From an uncultured Collinsella sp. (GTDB lineage Bacteria > Actinomycetota > Coriobacteriia > Coriobacteriales > Coriobacteriaceae): DNA of 19,926 nucleotides. The stretch spans positions 1 through 19,926 of the forward strand of contig CABSMX010000031.1 in the NCBI GenBank assembly GCA_902478945.1. The letters are read 5' to 3'. Under the pieces are notes generated by a model. That model was given only the letters and a program-made list of their open reading frames with translations. It ran no database searches and was not told where the DNA came from. The translations under genes were made by a program, and so were the position numbers. Within the stretch, counting starts at the first letter, position 1. Every line of letters begins with the position of its first letter. Below, piece after piece: positions 6,959 to 13,476 of this stretch.

Positions 6959-7805
6959 ATTTGGACGGGGCAACGGGCACCGTGATCTGCGTCACGTAGG
7001 TTGTGGGGTCGTCGCTGATGATGTCGTCGATGAGGGCGATCTCGCGCGAGGGACCGGCGGGTGTCAGGTTGCGCTCGCGCATATAGCCGAGCAGTTGCTC
7101 GTAGCGTGGGCCTGCTTGCCCATGCGTGCCGCGAAAGCTTATGGTCAGGCAGTGCGCGGCGGGTCGCGTCTCGACGTCGCCCACGTAATCATCGGTGTCA
7201 TCGAGCAGCAAAAAGACCTCGTCGTAGCCATCAAAGTCGCCGGCGGCGAGGCGCTCGGCGCCAATCCCGACGCCCAAGTTGCCCAGAAAGACAAAGGTCT
7301 CGTGCTGGCCCTTCTGCAGTTGACGAATCTGCCACTCCAACGCATAGGCGTCGGTGGGGTTGACGCGTTCGCGCAGCACGGCGCAGCGAAGCTCGGGCGC
7401 ATCGATTGTGCAAATGGTATCGAGCTCGGTGTTCAGGGCATCGTGCAGCAGGGCAAGCCGGTTATCGATCTTGCGCGACACACGCTCCAACTCGCGGCGC
7501 TTGCGCTCGATGAGCTCCTGCTGCTGAGCCAGCTGTCGCTGCATAAGGTCCACATCGCGCGTAGTCACAAACTCGCGGATTTGTGCGAGCGGCAAGTCGA
7601 GAACACGCAGGTGGCTGATGGTGTTGAGAGTGGAGAGCTGCCGCGATCCGTAGTAGCGGTACCCACTCGCCGGATCGATGTGTGCCGGGTCCAGCAAGCC
7701 CATCTGCTCGTAATGGCGTAGCGTGCCCACGCTTAGGTTAAACAAGCGTGCCACCTCGCCAATGCGGAGCAGGCCCTCGGTATGTTCACTTGGCGTGTCG
7801 GTCAC
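6957..7805 (-). CDS. MerR-family regulator with GyrI-like effector domain (BmrR-like)
   Basis: A 282-residue protein starting at GTG 7805, with AAAGGAG 8 bases upstream. Residues about 12-80 are a MerR winged helix (LLRIGEVARLFNLSVGTLRHYEQMGLL, then SGYRYY). A coiled coil rich in Gln, Glu and Arg spans about 88-135 and would mediate dimerisation. Residues about 140-280 resemble the GyrI-like/BmrR effector-binding fold, with a conserved-looking LTISFRGTHGQAGPRYEQLLGYMRE segment. Proteins of this design twist the spacer of a long-spaced promoter when a lipophilic drug binds, switching on an efflux pump. It lies 61 bases downstream of a MATE pump on the same strand. The pump promoter carries a dyad in a 19-bp spacer, as expected for a MerR target. 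The ligand is unknown; multidrug or toxic-compound response is inferred from family and context. Confidence 0.9.
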   Translation of the reverse strand: MTDTPSEHTEGLLRIGEVARLFNLSVGTLRHYEQMGLLDPAHIDPASGYRYYGSRQLSTLNTISHLRVLDLPLAQIREFVTTRDVDLMQRQLAQQQELIERKRRELERVSRKIDNRLALLHDALNTELDTICTIDAPELRCAVLRERVNPTDAYALEWQIRQLQKGQHETFVFLGNLGVGIGAERLAAGDFDGYDEVFLLLDDTDDYVGDVETRPAAHCLTISFRGTHGQAGPRYEQLLGYMRERNLTPAGPSREIALIDDIISDDPTTYVTQITVPVAPSK

Positions 7806-7866
7806 AGGACCGCTCCTTTCAATGGACGGGGAAGGGGCGCCGAGGTCGTACGACGCAAACGATCCT

Positions 7867-9213
7867 CTACGCCATCAGCTTGTCAAAAGCCCCGCGCCGG
7901 TTGAGCACGGTAAACGCGACAACACAGATGACCGCCGACAGAATTGACCCGCACGGCGAAGCGATGCCCATGGGAAATAGCGTGTCGGAATAGGCGTTCG
8001 ACAGCAGCCACGCGCCCGGCACGCGAATGAGCGCCACGGCCAGCACGTTGTGCGCAAAGCCGATGTAGCTCTTGCCATACGCGGCGAAAAAGCCGCTAAA
8101 GCAAATGTGGATGCCGGCAAAGATTGCGTCAAAAATATAGCTGCGCATATAGCCGGTACCGGCCGCGACCACTGCGGGGTCCTTGGCAAAAAAGCCGATA
8201 AACGCCGGTGCCACTAGCCACATCAGCACCGTGATCAGGCAGCCGTACACTACCGAGATGGTCATGGCGTCCTTGAGTACCTGACGCGCGCGGTCGCCCT
8301 TGCCCGCGCCGGCGTTTTGCGCCGTGAGCGCACTGACGGTGGCTCCCATGGAGCTTGGCACGATGAACAAAAAGCTGATCATCTTTTCGACCAGGCCTAC
8401 GGCGGCGGCATCGACGAGTCCTCGATGGTTGGCGATGACGGTGATGAACATAAACGCCACCTGGATGCAGCCGTCCTGCACGGCCACGGGCACGCCGATC
8501 TTAAGAATGCTGCCGAGCATCTCGGGCCGGGGACGCAGGTCGCTGCGCTTAACGTGGATGTTCGTGCGACGGCTCTTGAGCCACACGAGCGCGAGGGCAA
8601 CGCTGGCCGTCTGCGCGGTCACCGTGCCGAGCGCCGCGCCCACGGGGCCGAGCCCCATGTGGCCGATAAACAGAAAATCGAGCGCGATGTTGATGATGCA
8701 CGCCACGCCGATCACGTACATGGGCGAGCGCGAATCGCCCAGGCCGCGAAAGATGGCCGAGAGGATGTTGTACGCGGCGATAAAGGGAATGCCCATAAAA
8801 CAAATGCGCAGGTAGGCGGCGGTGCCTTCGACTGCCTCGGCCGGCGTGCCAATGAGTGACACGATCTGCGGGCACAGTGCGAGCAGGACAGCGGCCAGCA
8901 CCACCGAGACACCCATAAAGAGTGTAATGGTGTTGCCGATAGCGGTCTCGGCACGGTCAAACCGGCGCGAGCCCACGGCGTGGCCGACGATGACCGTCGT
9001 TCCCATGGCCAGGCCCACGAGCGTCACGGTAATGATATAGAGCGTCTGCGCGCCATTGCCCACGGCGGTGATGCCGGCGGCACCGCTAAACTGCCCCATC
9101 ATGTACAGGTCGGCCATGCCGTAGAGCATCTGCAAAAAGTACGAGAGCATATAGGGCAGGGCAAAGACCGCGATGGTCTTGAGGACATTGCCGCGTGTGA
9201 GGTCGTGTTCCAT
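7867..9213 (-). CDS. MATE-family multidrug efflux transporter
   Basis: A 448-residue, very hydrophobic protein with about 12 membrane segments in two similar halves. Features of the MATE/MatE family include LPYMLSYFLQMLYGMADLYMMGQFSG near the start, the RGLGDSRSPMYV loop after helix 5, and GLGPVGAALGTVTAQ. These exporters move cationic drugs or metabolites out of the cell using sodium or proton gradients. ATG 9213 was chosen although the frame is open back to 9327. The protein from this start begins MEHDLTRGNVLKTIAVFALP as in homologues, and the likely promoter lies at 9254-9284, downstream of the alternative start. The ribosome site is weak (GC-rich leader). It heads an operon with the MerR regulator 61 bases downstream, so regulation by that protein is likely. 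The substrate cannot be read from sequence. Confidence 0.93.
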   Translation of the reverse strand: MEHDLTRGNVLKTIAVFALPYMLSYFLQMLYGMADLYMMGQFSGAAGITAVGNGAQTLYIITVTLVGLAMGTTVIVGHAVGSRRFDRAETAIGNTITLFMGVSVVLAAVLLALCPQIVSLIGTPAEAVEGTAAYLRICFMGIPFIAAYNILSAIFRGLGDSRSPMYVIGVACIINIALDFLFIGHMGLGPVGAALGTVTAQTASVALALVWLKSRRTNIHVKRSDLRPRPEMLGSILKIGVPVAVQDGCIQVAFMFITVIANHRGLVDAAAVGLVEKMISFLFIVPSSMGATVSALTAQNAGAGKGDRARQVLKDAMTISVVYGCLITVLMWLVAPAFIGFFAKDPAVVAAGTGYMRSYIFDAIFAGIHICFSGFFAAYGKSYIGFAHNVLAVALIRVPGAWLLSNAYSDTLFPMGIASPCGSILSAVICVVAFTVLNRRGAFDKLMA

Positions 9214-9253
9214 GGGCGGGGCTTTCTGGCTGGGTTTGTTTACGTACCAGTGT

Positions 9254-9284
9254 AGTGAAAATCCTACAACGATTGTAGAGTCAA
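9254..9284 (-). promoter_or_regulatory. MerR-type promoter and operator of the MATE-merR operon
   Basis: Read on the minus strand, TTGACT (9284-9279) is followed by exactly 19 bases and then TTCACT (9259-9254). The spacer contains the dyad CTACAA-TCG-TTGTAG (9278-9264). A long 19-bp spacer with a central dyad is the hallmark of promoters activated by MerR proteins. The -10 element is weak, which fits a promoter that needs the activator. Confidence 0.65.
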
Positions 9285-9399
9285 GGTTTATGTTGGGTGC
9301 CGGGCGAAAAAGTGAGCCTGTATTCATTTCCCATGGTTTAAAAGAGTTGGATTAACCCGTTCGAGCATGATGCTTTGACCTCTCCGTGCCCCTCGCCTC

Positions 9400-9464
9400 A
9401 AACCATCACAACATTCGATGCTTTTCCCGATTTTGGCAAAAAACGTCGAATGTTGTGATGGTTT
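9400..9464 (+). repeat. Family A 65-bp palindromic element, copy 1
   Basis: 21-base arms beginning AAACCATCACAACATTCGA and ending TCGAATGTTGTGATGGTTT flank a 23-base asymmetric centre. The arms differ at one position that can form a U-G pair in RNA. T-tract 9462-9468 overlaps its end, so it can terminate plus-strand transcription. It matches the reverse complement of copy 2 at 64 of 65 positions by my alignment. Confidence 0.92.
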
Positions 9465-9565
9465 TTTTACCACTCGATCGGGTGGAATCGCTTTCTTGCG
9501 CGCGAAGGTGTGCGGACCCGTGGGCAGGGGAATAAGGTTGGTTATCCGACTCCATTGGAGGGCTC

Positions 9566-10603
9566 ATGGACCTGCCGATCGTCCTGTCCCATAAGACTGC
9601 CTGGCTGTACCACAACGTGGCGCGCCCGTCCGAGCCGCTCTCGCGAGCAAGCAGCCTATACGATGAGGACTCGCTTGCTAACGAGGCGGAGCCGACTGCG
9701 GACCTGCCCAAATTGGGGCTCGATACCAAGGGGCTGAGGGCTTCAACGGCAGTTGGGATCGTTACCGACTATCTGGTTTCGCTCGGTATTCCACAAGAAG
9801 AACTCGATCATATCGACACGCTCGTCAACTTTGATTTTGAGCGCTCGACGCCGGCTGGATTTAGGTGCCACGTGTTTGGGGCGCCGGTACCTCCAGGCCA
9901 TCTTATCGAGGTGGCAGAGGGCCTTCTAGTGGTTGATGAGGCTATGTGCTTTGTCCAAGCGGGTTCGTGGATGAGCGAGCCCGAGCAGCTGGAATATGGC
10001 TACGAAATCTGCGCTCGATACCATTTGAATCATCTGTCGACAGGCGATTATATCGAGATGGGGCAGAGGTATACCGTTGCCGACTTGATTGCCTATTGCA
10101 ATGAGAACCGATCTCGTCAGGGGGCTATACGCGCGGCCGCCGTGCTCAAGCGCGTGCACGATGGCGCACGGTCGCCCATGGAGACGGCCACCGCAATCAT
10201 GGTCGTAGCAAAACGTTCTCAAGGAGGGCTTGGATACGCCAAGGTCGAGCTCAACCATCGGGTCGATGTTCCCAGCGAGTTCAAATATCTCGCTAAGTCC
10301 GGGTATTTCGAGATTGACGTATATGCGCCTGCGAGCGATACGGGGATTGAATACAACGGCTCGGACCATCTTGATAAACAGCGCAGCGCGTCGGATGCGG
10401 AGCGTATGACCGTGCTGAGCGCGCTGGGCTTTAGAATGATCGTCCTCACCGGGACTCAGTTTGCCCATCAGCTGCAATTGCACCGGGCGATGAACGCCAT
10501 CGCACTTGCGATGGGCCTTAAGTGCGACCGAAGCGAAGCGTTCCAGAAACGGCAGAACGATCTGCGAGAATTCGTGATTCGGCACTGGGACGGCGGCCTT
10601 TAG
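9566..10603 (+). CDS. DUF559/VSR-like nuclease-fold protein, possibly AbiEi-related
   Basis: A 345-residue protein with TTGGAGGG just before ATG 9566. I do not know a named homologue. The C-terminal third has the pattern of DUF559/VSR-like endonuclease folds: D251 in FEIDVYAP and E262 in IEYNGSDH (compare VEYDG..H), then a D-x-x-R run (SDAERM), ALGFRMIVLT and a final helix. The middle has a CHVFGAPVPPGHLIEVAEGLLVVDEAMCF segment. SPMET at 203-207 matches the 'SP.E' turn that precedes the nuclease part in many actinobacterial DUF559 proteins, some of which are annotated with AbiEi-type antitoxin regions. The N-terminal 75 residues are not recognised. No toxin partner lies beside it. It is enclosed by two inverted copies of the 65-bp palindrome, and its codon use looks less GC-biased than its neighbours, hinting at transfer. 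A role in defence or element mobility is speculation. Confidence 0.7.
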   Translation: MDLPIVLSHKTAWLYHNVARPSEPLSRASSLYDEDSLANEAEPTADLPKLGLDTKGLRASTAVGIVTDYLVSLGIPQEELDHIDTLVNFDFERSTPAGFRCHVFGAPVPPGHLIEVAEGLLVVDEAMCFVQAGSWMSEPEQLEYGYEICARYHLNHLSTGDYIEMGQRYTVADLIAYCNENRSRQGAIRAAAVLKRVHDGARSPMETATAIMVVAKRSQGGLGYAKVELNHRVDVPSEFKYLAKSGYFEIDVYAPASDTGIEYNGSDHLDKQRSASDAERMTVLSALGFRMIVLTGTQFAHQLQLHRAMNAIALAMGLKCDRSEAFQKRQNDLREFVIRHWDGGL

Positions 10604-10641
10604 GGGCGTTCCGGCCTTTCTACGGGGCGCCATGGGCAGGC

Positions 10642-10706
10642 AAACCATCACAACATTCGACGTTTTTCGCCAAAATCGGGAAAAGCATCGAATGTTGTGA
10701 TGGTTT
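10642..10706 (-). repeat. Family A 65-bp palindromic element, copy 2 (inverted)
   Basis: Same 21-23-21 layout as the copy at 9400, in the opposite orientation as judged by the asymmetric centre, which reads TTTTTCGCCAAAATCGGG here. It starts 38 bases after the nuclease-like gene. With the 9400 copy it forms a pair of inverted repeats enclosing 1177 bases. No T-tract follows on the plus strand. Confidence 0.92.
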
Positions 10707-10770
10707 GTGTGTTGAGGATGGGCTTGGGAAGCCGGTCTTGCTCGCAAAGGCCTTTCGTGTCGTACGCATG

Positions 10771-10798
10771 TCGACCCATTCTTCCCGTGCGGTACTAT
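10771..10798 (+). promoter_or_regulatory. Candidate promoter of the moa operon
   Basis: TCGACC (10771-10776), a 16-base spacer and TACTAT (10793-10798) give a plausible sigma-70 promoter about 40 bases upstream of the moaA start. The leader is too short for a Moco riboswitch, and none is seen. Confidence 0.45.
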
Positions 10799-10838
10799 AT
10801 TCCCCGAAGAATAAAGGCCAGCGCGAGGGGAGGGCTGC

Positions 10839-11894
10839 GTGGACGGGCTCGTGCAACATGACGGCTTTGGCCGCGATATCAACTACCTGCGCATTGCCGT
10901 TACCGACAAGTGCAATTTCCGCTGCATCTATTGCATGCCGGCCGATGGCGTGGCACCCCGCGCGCACGATGAGCTGCTCAGCGCCGAGGAAATCGCCCGC
11001 TTTGTGCGCTTGGTAGCAGGGGAGGGCATTCGCCGCGTGCGCCTGACGGGCGGCGAGCCGCTGGTCAGCCGTCGCATCATTCCGCTCATTCGCGACATCC
11101 GCGCGATTCCGCAGATCGAGGACATCTCGCTCACCACCAACGGCGCCCTGCTTCCCAAGTTGGCGCCGCATCTCAAAGATGCCGGGCTTAACCGCGTCAA
11201 TATCTCGCTCGACACGCTCGACCCTACGCTCTTTGGAAAGATCACGCGTCTAGGTCGACTCGAGCAGACCATGGCTGGCATCGACGCGGCGCTGGCTTGG
11301 GGCTTTGAGCCCGTTAAGGTCAACTGCGTTGTTGTGCGCCGGCTCAACCAGGATGTGGCGGCCCTCGCACGGCTGACCGTCGACCGCCCTATTCATCTGC
11401 GATTTATCGAATATATGCCCATCGGCGACGAGCACACGAGTTCGCATTGCGCTGTGGATCCGCATGCTCCCGCGCTCAATCCCGAGCTGTGGGATGCGAG
11501 CGATACCGTGCCGAGCGACGAGCTGCGGGCGCGCATCAATGCCGGGGTCGCCGCGGCGGGTCTGGGCGAGCTCGAGCCGCTCGACATCAACGACGCTCCT
11601 GCCGGCGCGGGCCCTGCGCGCTACTGGCACTTTCCGGGCGCGGCGGGAACGGTTGGCTTTATCAGCGCCATGTCCAATCATTTTTGTGCGAATTGCAACC
11701 GTCTACGCCTGACTGCCGATGGCAACGTGCGTCCGTGCCTGTTCAGCGATGCCGAGTATTCGGTGCGTGAGGCGCTGCGCCGTGGTGATGATATGCAGGT
11801 ACTTTCGATTTGGCGCGATGCCGTCGCCCACAAACCGCAGGAACACGCGATAATTGAGGGCACGCAACGATTTATGTCCCAAATCGGAGGATGA
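10839..11894 (+). CDS. moaA: GTP 3',8-cyclase MoaA
   Basis: A 351-residue radical SAM enzyme that converts GTP to 3',8-cyclo-GTP, the first step of molybdenum cofactor synthesis. GTG 10839 follows GAGGGGAGG at usable spacing. The first cluster motif CNFRCIYC gives C25, C29 and C32. TGGEPL is the SAM-binding GGE motif. The second, MoaA-specific cluster is C283, C286 and C300 (CANCNRLRL...RPC). The protein ends in the Gly-Gly pair required for MoaA activity (MSQIGG). All the diagnostic parts are intact and the length is about normal. Four bases separate its stop from the moaC-mobB start, and the ribosome site for that gene lies within the last codons of moaA, so the two are surely co-transcribed and probably translationally coupled. 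Confidence 0.97.
   Translation: MDGLVQHDGFGRDINYLRIAVTDKCNFRCIYCMPADGVAPRAHDELLSAEEIARFVRLVAGEGIRRVRLTGGEPLVSRRIIPLIRDIRAIPQIEDISLTTNGALLPKLAPHLKDAGLNRVNISLDTLDPTLFGKITRLGRLEQTMAGIDAALAWGFEPVKVNCVVVRRLNQDVAALARLTVDRPIHLRFIEYMPIGDEHTSSHCAVDPHAPALNPELWDASDTVPSDELRARINAGVAAAGLGELEPLDINDAPAGAGPARYWHFPGAAGTVGFISAMSNHFCANCNRLRLTADGNVRPCLFSDAEYSVREALRRGDDMQVLSIWRDAVAHKPQEHAIIEGTQRFMSQIGG
11886..11890 (+). promoter_or_regulatory. Ribosome binding site for moaC-mobB inside the moaA Gly-Gly codons
   Basis: GGAGG is formed by the two final glycine codons GGA GGA of moaA, followed at once by its TGA stop. It lies 8 bases before ATG 11899 and decides that start over the upstream in-frame ATG at 11854. 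Confidence 0.85.
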
Positions 11895-11898
11895 TCAT

Positions 11899-13200
11899 AT
11901 GGCCAAGAGCAGGTACGCCGATGCCACCAAGGCCGCTCGCAGGGCCGCGATGTCTGCCCACAAAGTCACGGCTGCGGCGAATGCTGGCAACGCCGACGCA
12001 TCCGTGCAGCCGTCTGCCAGTGCTGCCGCCGAGCCCGCCCGCGACGCCCGTCGCGACGAGCTGACGCACGTGGACGCCAAGGGCGAGGTACGCATGGTCG
12101 ACGTGTCCGACAAGGCCGAGGCCCATCGCATTGCCATCGCCGAAGGCACCATCCTCATGCATCCCGAGACGCAGGCCATGGTGCTGCAGGACCGCGCCAA
12201 AAAGGGCGACGTGCTCGCCTGCGCGCGCGTGGCGGGCATTATGGCCATCAAGCACACGAGCGATATCATTCCCATGTGCCATCCGTTGCTCATTACCAAG
12301 AGCAAGTGCGACATTGCGCCCATCGCTCCGGCGGGGACGCCTGTCGATGACGTGCCCGAGGGCTGGGCGCCGGCGCGCGCGGACGGGCAGGTTGGCTTTC
12401 ACGTACTGGTTACGGCCGGCGTGACGGGCAAGACGGGTATCGAGATGGAGGCCCTGACCGGCGCGAGTGCCGCGTGCCTAACGATCTACGACATGTGCAA
12501 AGCCGTCGATCGCGGCATGGAGATTGTCGACGTGCGCCTGTTGCACAAGGAGGGCGGCCGCTCGGGCGTGTGGGATCGCGCCGAGCGCCAGGCCGCTGCT
12601 GTTGAGGCTGCTGCCGCTGACGGTGCCGCGCCCGCGAGCGCACCCGTCGCCGCCGCGCCCGCAGCTCCGGCACCGGCCGTCCCTGCGATCGCGTTTATCG
12701 GCTACCAAAACTCGGGCAAGACCACGCTCGTCGAGAAGGTCATTGCCGAGCTCACCCGCCGCGGCCTGCGCGTGGGTTCACTCAAGCATCACGGACATCA
12801 CGGCTTTGATATCGATGTGCCCGCTAAGGACACCTGGCGCCATCACCAGGCCGGCTCCAAGCACGTGGGGCTCATCTGCGCCACGCGCTGGGCGGAGTAC
12901 GCCGACACGCGCGAGGAGGACGAGATGTCCGCGCGCGAGCTGCTGTCGCGCTACAACGATGTCGACGTGGTGATCATCGAGGGCTACAAGACCGAGGGCT
13001 TCGACAACATCGTCGTCGCACGCTCTGGTGTCGACCGCCTGCGCGGCAAGAGCTCGCTCGACCTAGTCGATGGTCGCACGCTGGCCCTTGCCTGCAACGA
13101 AGCCCTGGCACGTCAGGCATTCGACGCCGGCTTTGCGACCCGAGCCATCAACATCAACGACGCTCGAGCCATCTGCGATCTCATCCAAGACCACCTTTAA
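11899..13200 (+). CDS. moaC-mobB: MoaC-MobB fusion: cyclic pyranopterin phosphate synthase joined to a MobB-type GTPase
   Basis: A 433-residue, two-domain protein. After an Ala-rich leader of about 50 residues, residues about 55-230 are MoaC. It begins LTHVDAKGEVRMVDVSDK and contains IPMCHPL (H128), GVTGKTGIEMEALTG and the catalytic-lysine segment KEGGRSG. MoaC turns 3',8-cyclo-GTP, the MoaA product, into cyclic pyranopterin monophosphate. An Ala/Pro linker at about 232-260 leads to MobB (about 262-433), with P-loop GYQNSGKTT (K274), LKHHGHHGFDID and DVVIIEGYKTE. MobB is a GTP-binding helper of the late step that attaches a nucleotide to molybdopterin. Early and late pathway steps are therefore joined in one chain. 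MoaE, MoaD, MoeA and MobA are not in the window. The start is set by GGAGG at 11886-11890. Confidence 0.95.
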   Translation: MAKSRYADATKAARRAAMSAHKVTAAANAGNADASVQPSASAAAEPARDARRDELTHVDAKGEVRMVDVSDKAEAHRIAIAEGTILMHPETQAMVLQDRAKKGDVLACARVAGIMAIKHTSDIIPMCHPLLITKSKCDIAPIAPAGTPVDDVPEGWAPARADGQVGFHVLVTAGVTGKTGIEMEALTGASAACLTIYDMCKAVDRGMEIVDVRLLHKEGGRSGVWDRAERQAAAVEAAAADGAAPASAPVAAAPAAPAPAVPAIAFIGYQNSGKTTLVEKVIAELTRRGLRVGSLKHHGHHGFDIDVPAKDTWRHHQAGSKHVGLICATRWAEYADTREEDEMSARELLSRYNDVDVVIIEGYKTEGFDNIVVARSGVDRLRGKSSLDLVDGRTLALACNEALARQAFDAGFATRAININDARAICDLIQDHL

Positions 13201-13216
13201 GGCTTGACGCTGAACC

Positions 13217-13244
13217 TGCCAAAAAGGGACAGGTTAATTTGGCA
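13217..13244 (+). repeat. Hairpin related to family B, variant arms
   Basis: TGCCAAA (13217-13223) pairs with TTTGGCA (13238-13244) around a loop holding AGGGACAGG, then CGTTTT. The GGGACAGG core is shared with the family B hairpins but the arms differ. It lies 17 bases after the moaC-mobB stop and can serve as a terminator. Confidence 0.55.
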
Positions 13245-13269
13245 CGTTTTACTTGGGCAAACGTCACTT

Positions 13270-13307
13270 CCACCACAAAGGGGACAGGCACCTTTGTGGT
13301 GGTTTTT
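13270..13307 (+). repeat. Family B hairpin element, copy 2 (terminator-like)
   Basis: Arms CCACCACAAAGG (13270-13281) and CCTTTGTGGTGG (13291-13302), loop GGACAGGCA, then TTTTT. The hairpin is identical to the copy at 2756. With the hairpin at 13217 it forms a double terminator after the moa operon. Confidence 0.88.
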
Positions 13308-13310
13308 GCT

Positions 13311-13347
13311 TTGGTAGATGTGTGGGACATGCCTTACAATCTACCAA
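13311..13347 (+). promoter_or_regulatory. Promoter and overlapping operator-like dyad upstream of the MFS gene
   Basis: TTGGTA (13311-13316), an 18-base spacer and TACAAT (13335-13340) make a good sigma-70 promoter. A perfect 9-bp inverted repeat, TTGGTAGAT (13311-13319) and ATCTACCAA (13339-13347), covers both promoter elements with a 19-base gap, as a repressor site would. The leader to the start codon is about 130 bases. Confidence 0.55.
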
Positions 13348-13476
13348 GTAGTTCATGACGGGCGAAAAACGGAGAGAAGGGGCTTGATGCGTCCTTAATG
13401 TTTCGTGCGGATAGATTGATTTGACAGACGGTGGCGAATGCCCGCCGTCCGCATTCGTATGAAACAAGGAGTCTCC

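Larger units (their letters stand above)
9214..9565. other. Intergenic region between divergent genes
   Basis: These 352 bases hold the MATE promoter and operator (9254-9284), one 65-bp palindromic element (9400-9464) with a following T-tract, and the ribosome site TTGGAGGG (9556-9563) of the plus-strand gene. I see no RNA gene or further coding frame. No convincing promoter for the plus-strand gene was found. Confidence 0.7.

Noticed and set aside
9215..9327. N-terminally extended MATE protein starting at 9327
   Set aside because: The extra 38 residues match nothing in the family, and the promoter-like elements at 9254-9284 would lie inside the extension.
10799..10838. Moco riboswitch upstream of moaA
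   Set aside because: The leader after the likely promoter is only about 40 bases, too short for the known riboswitch, and no matching stem pattern is present.
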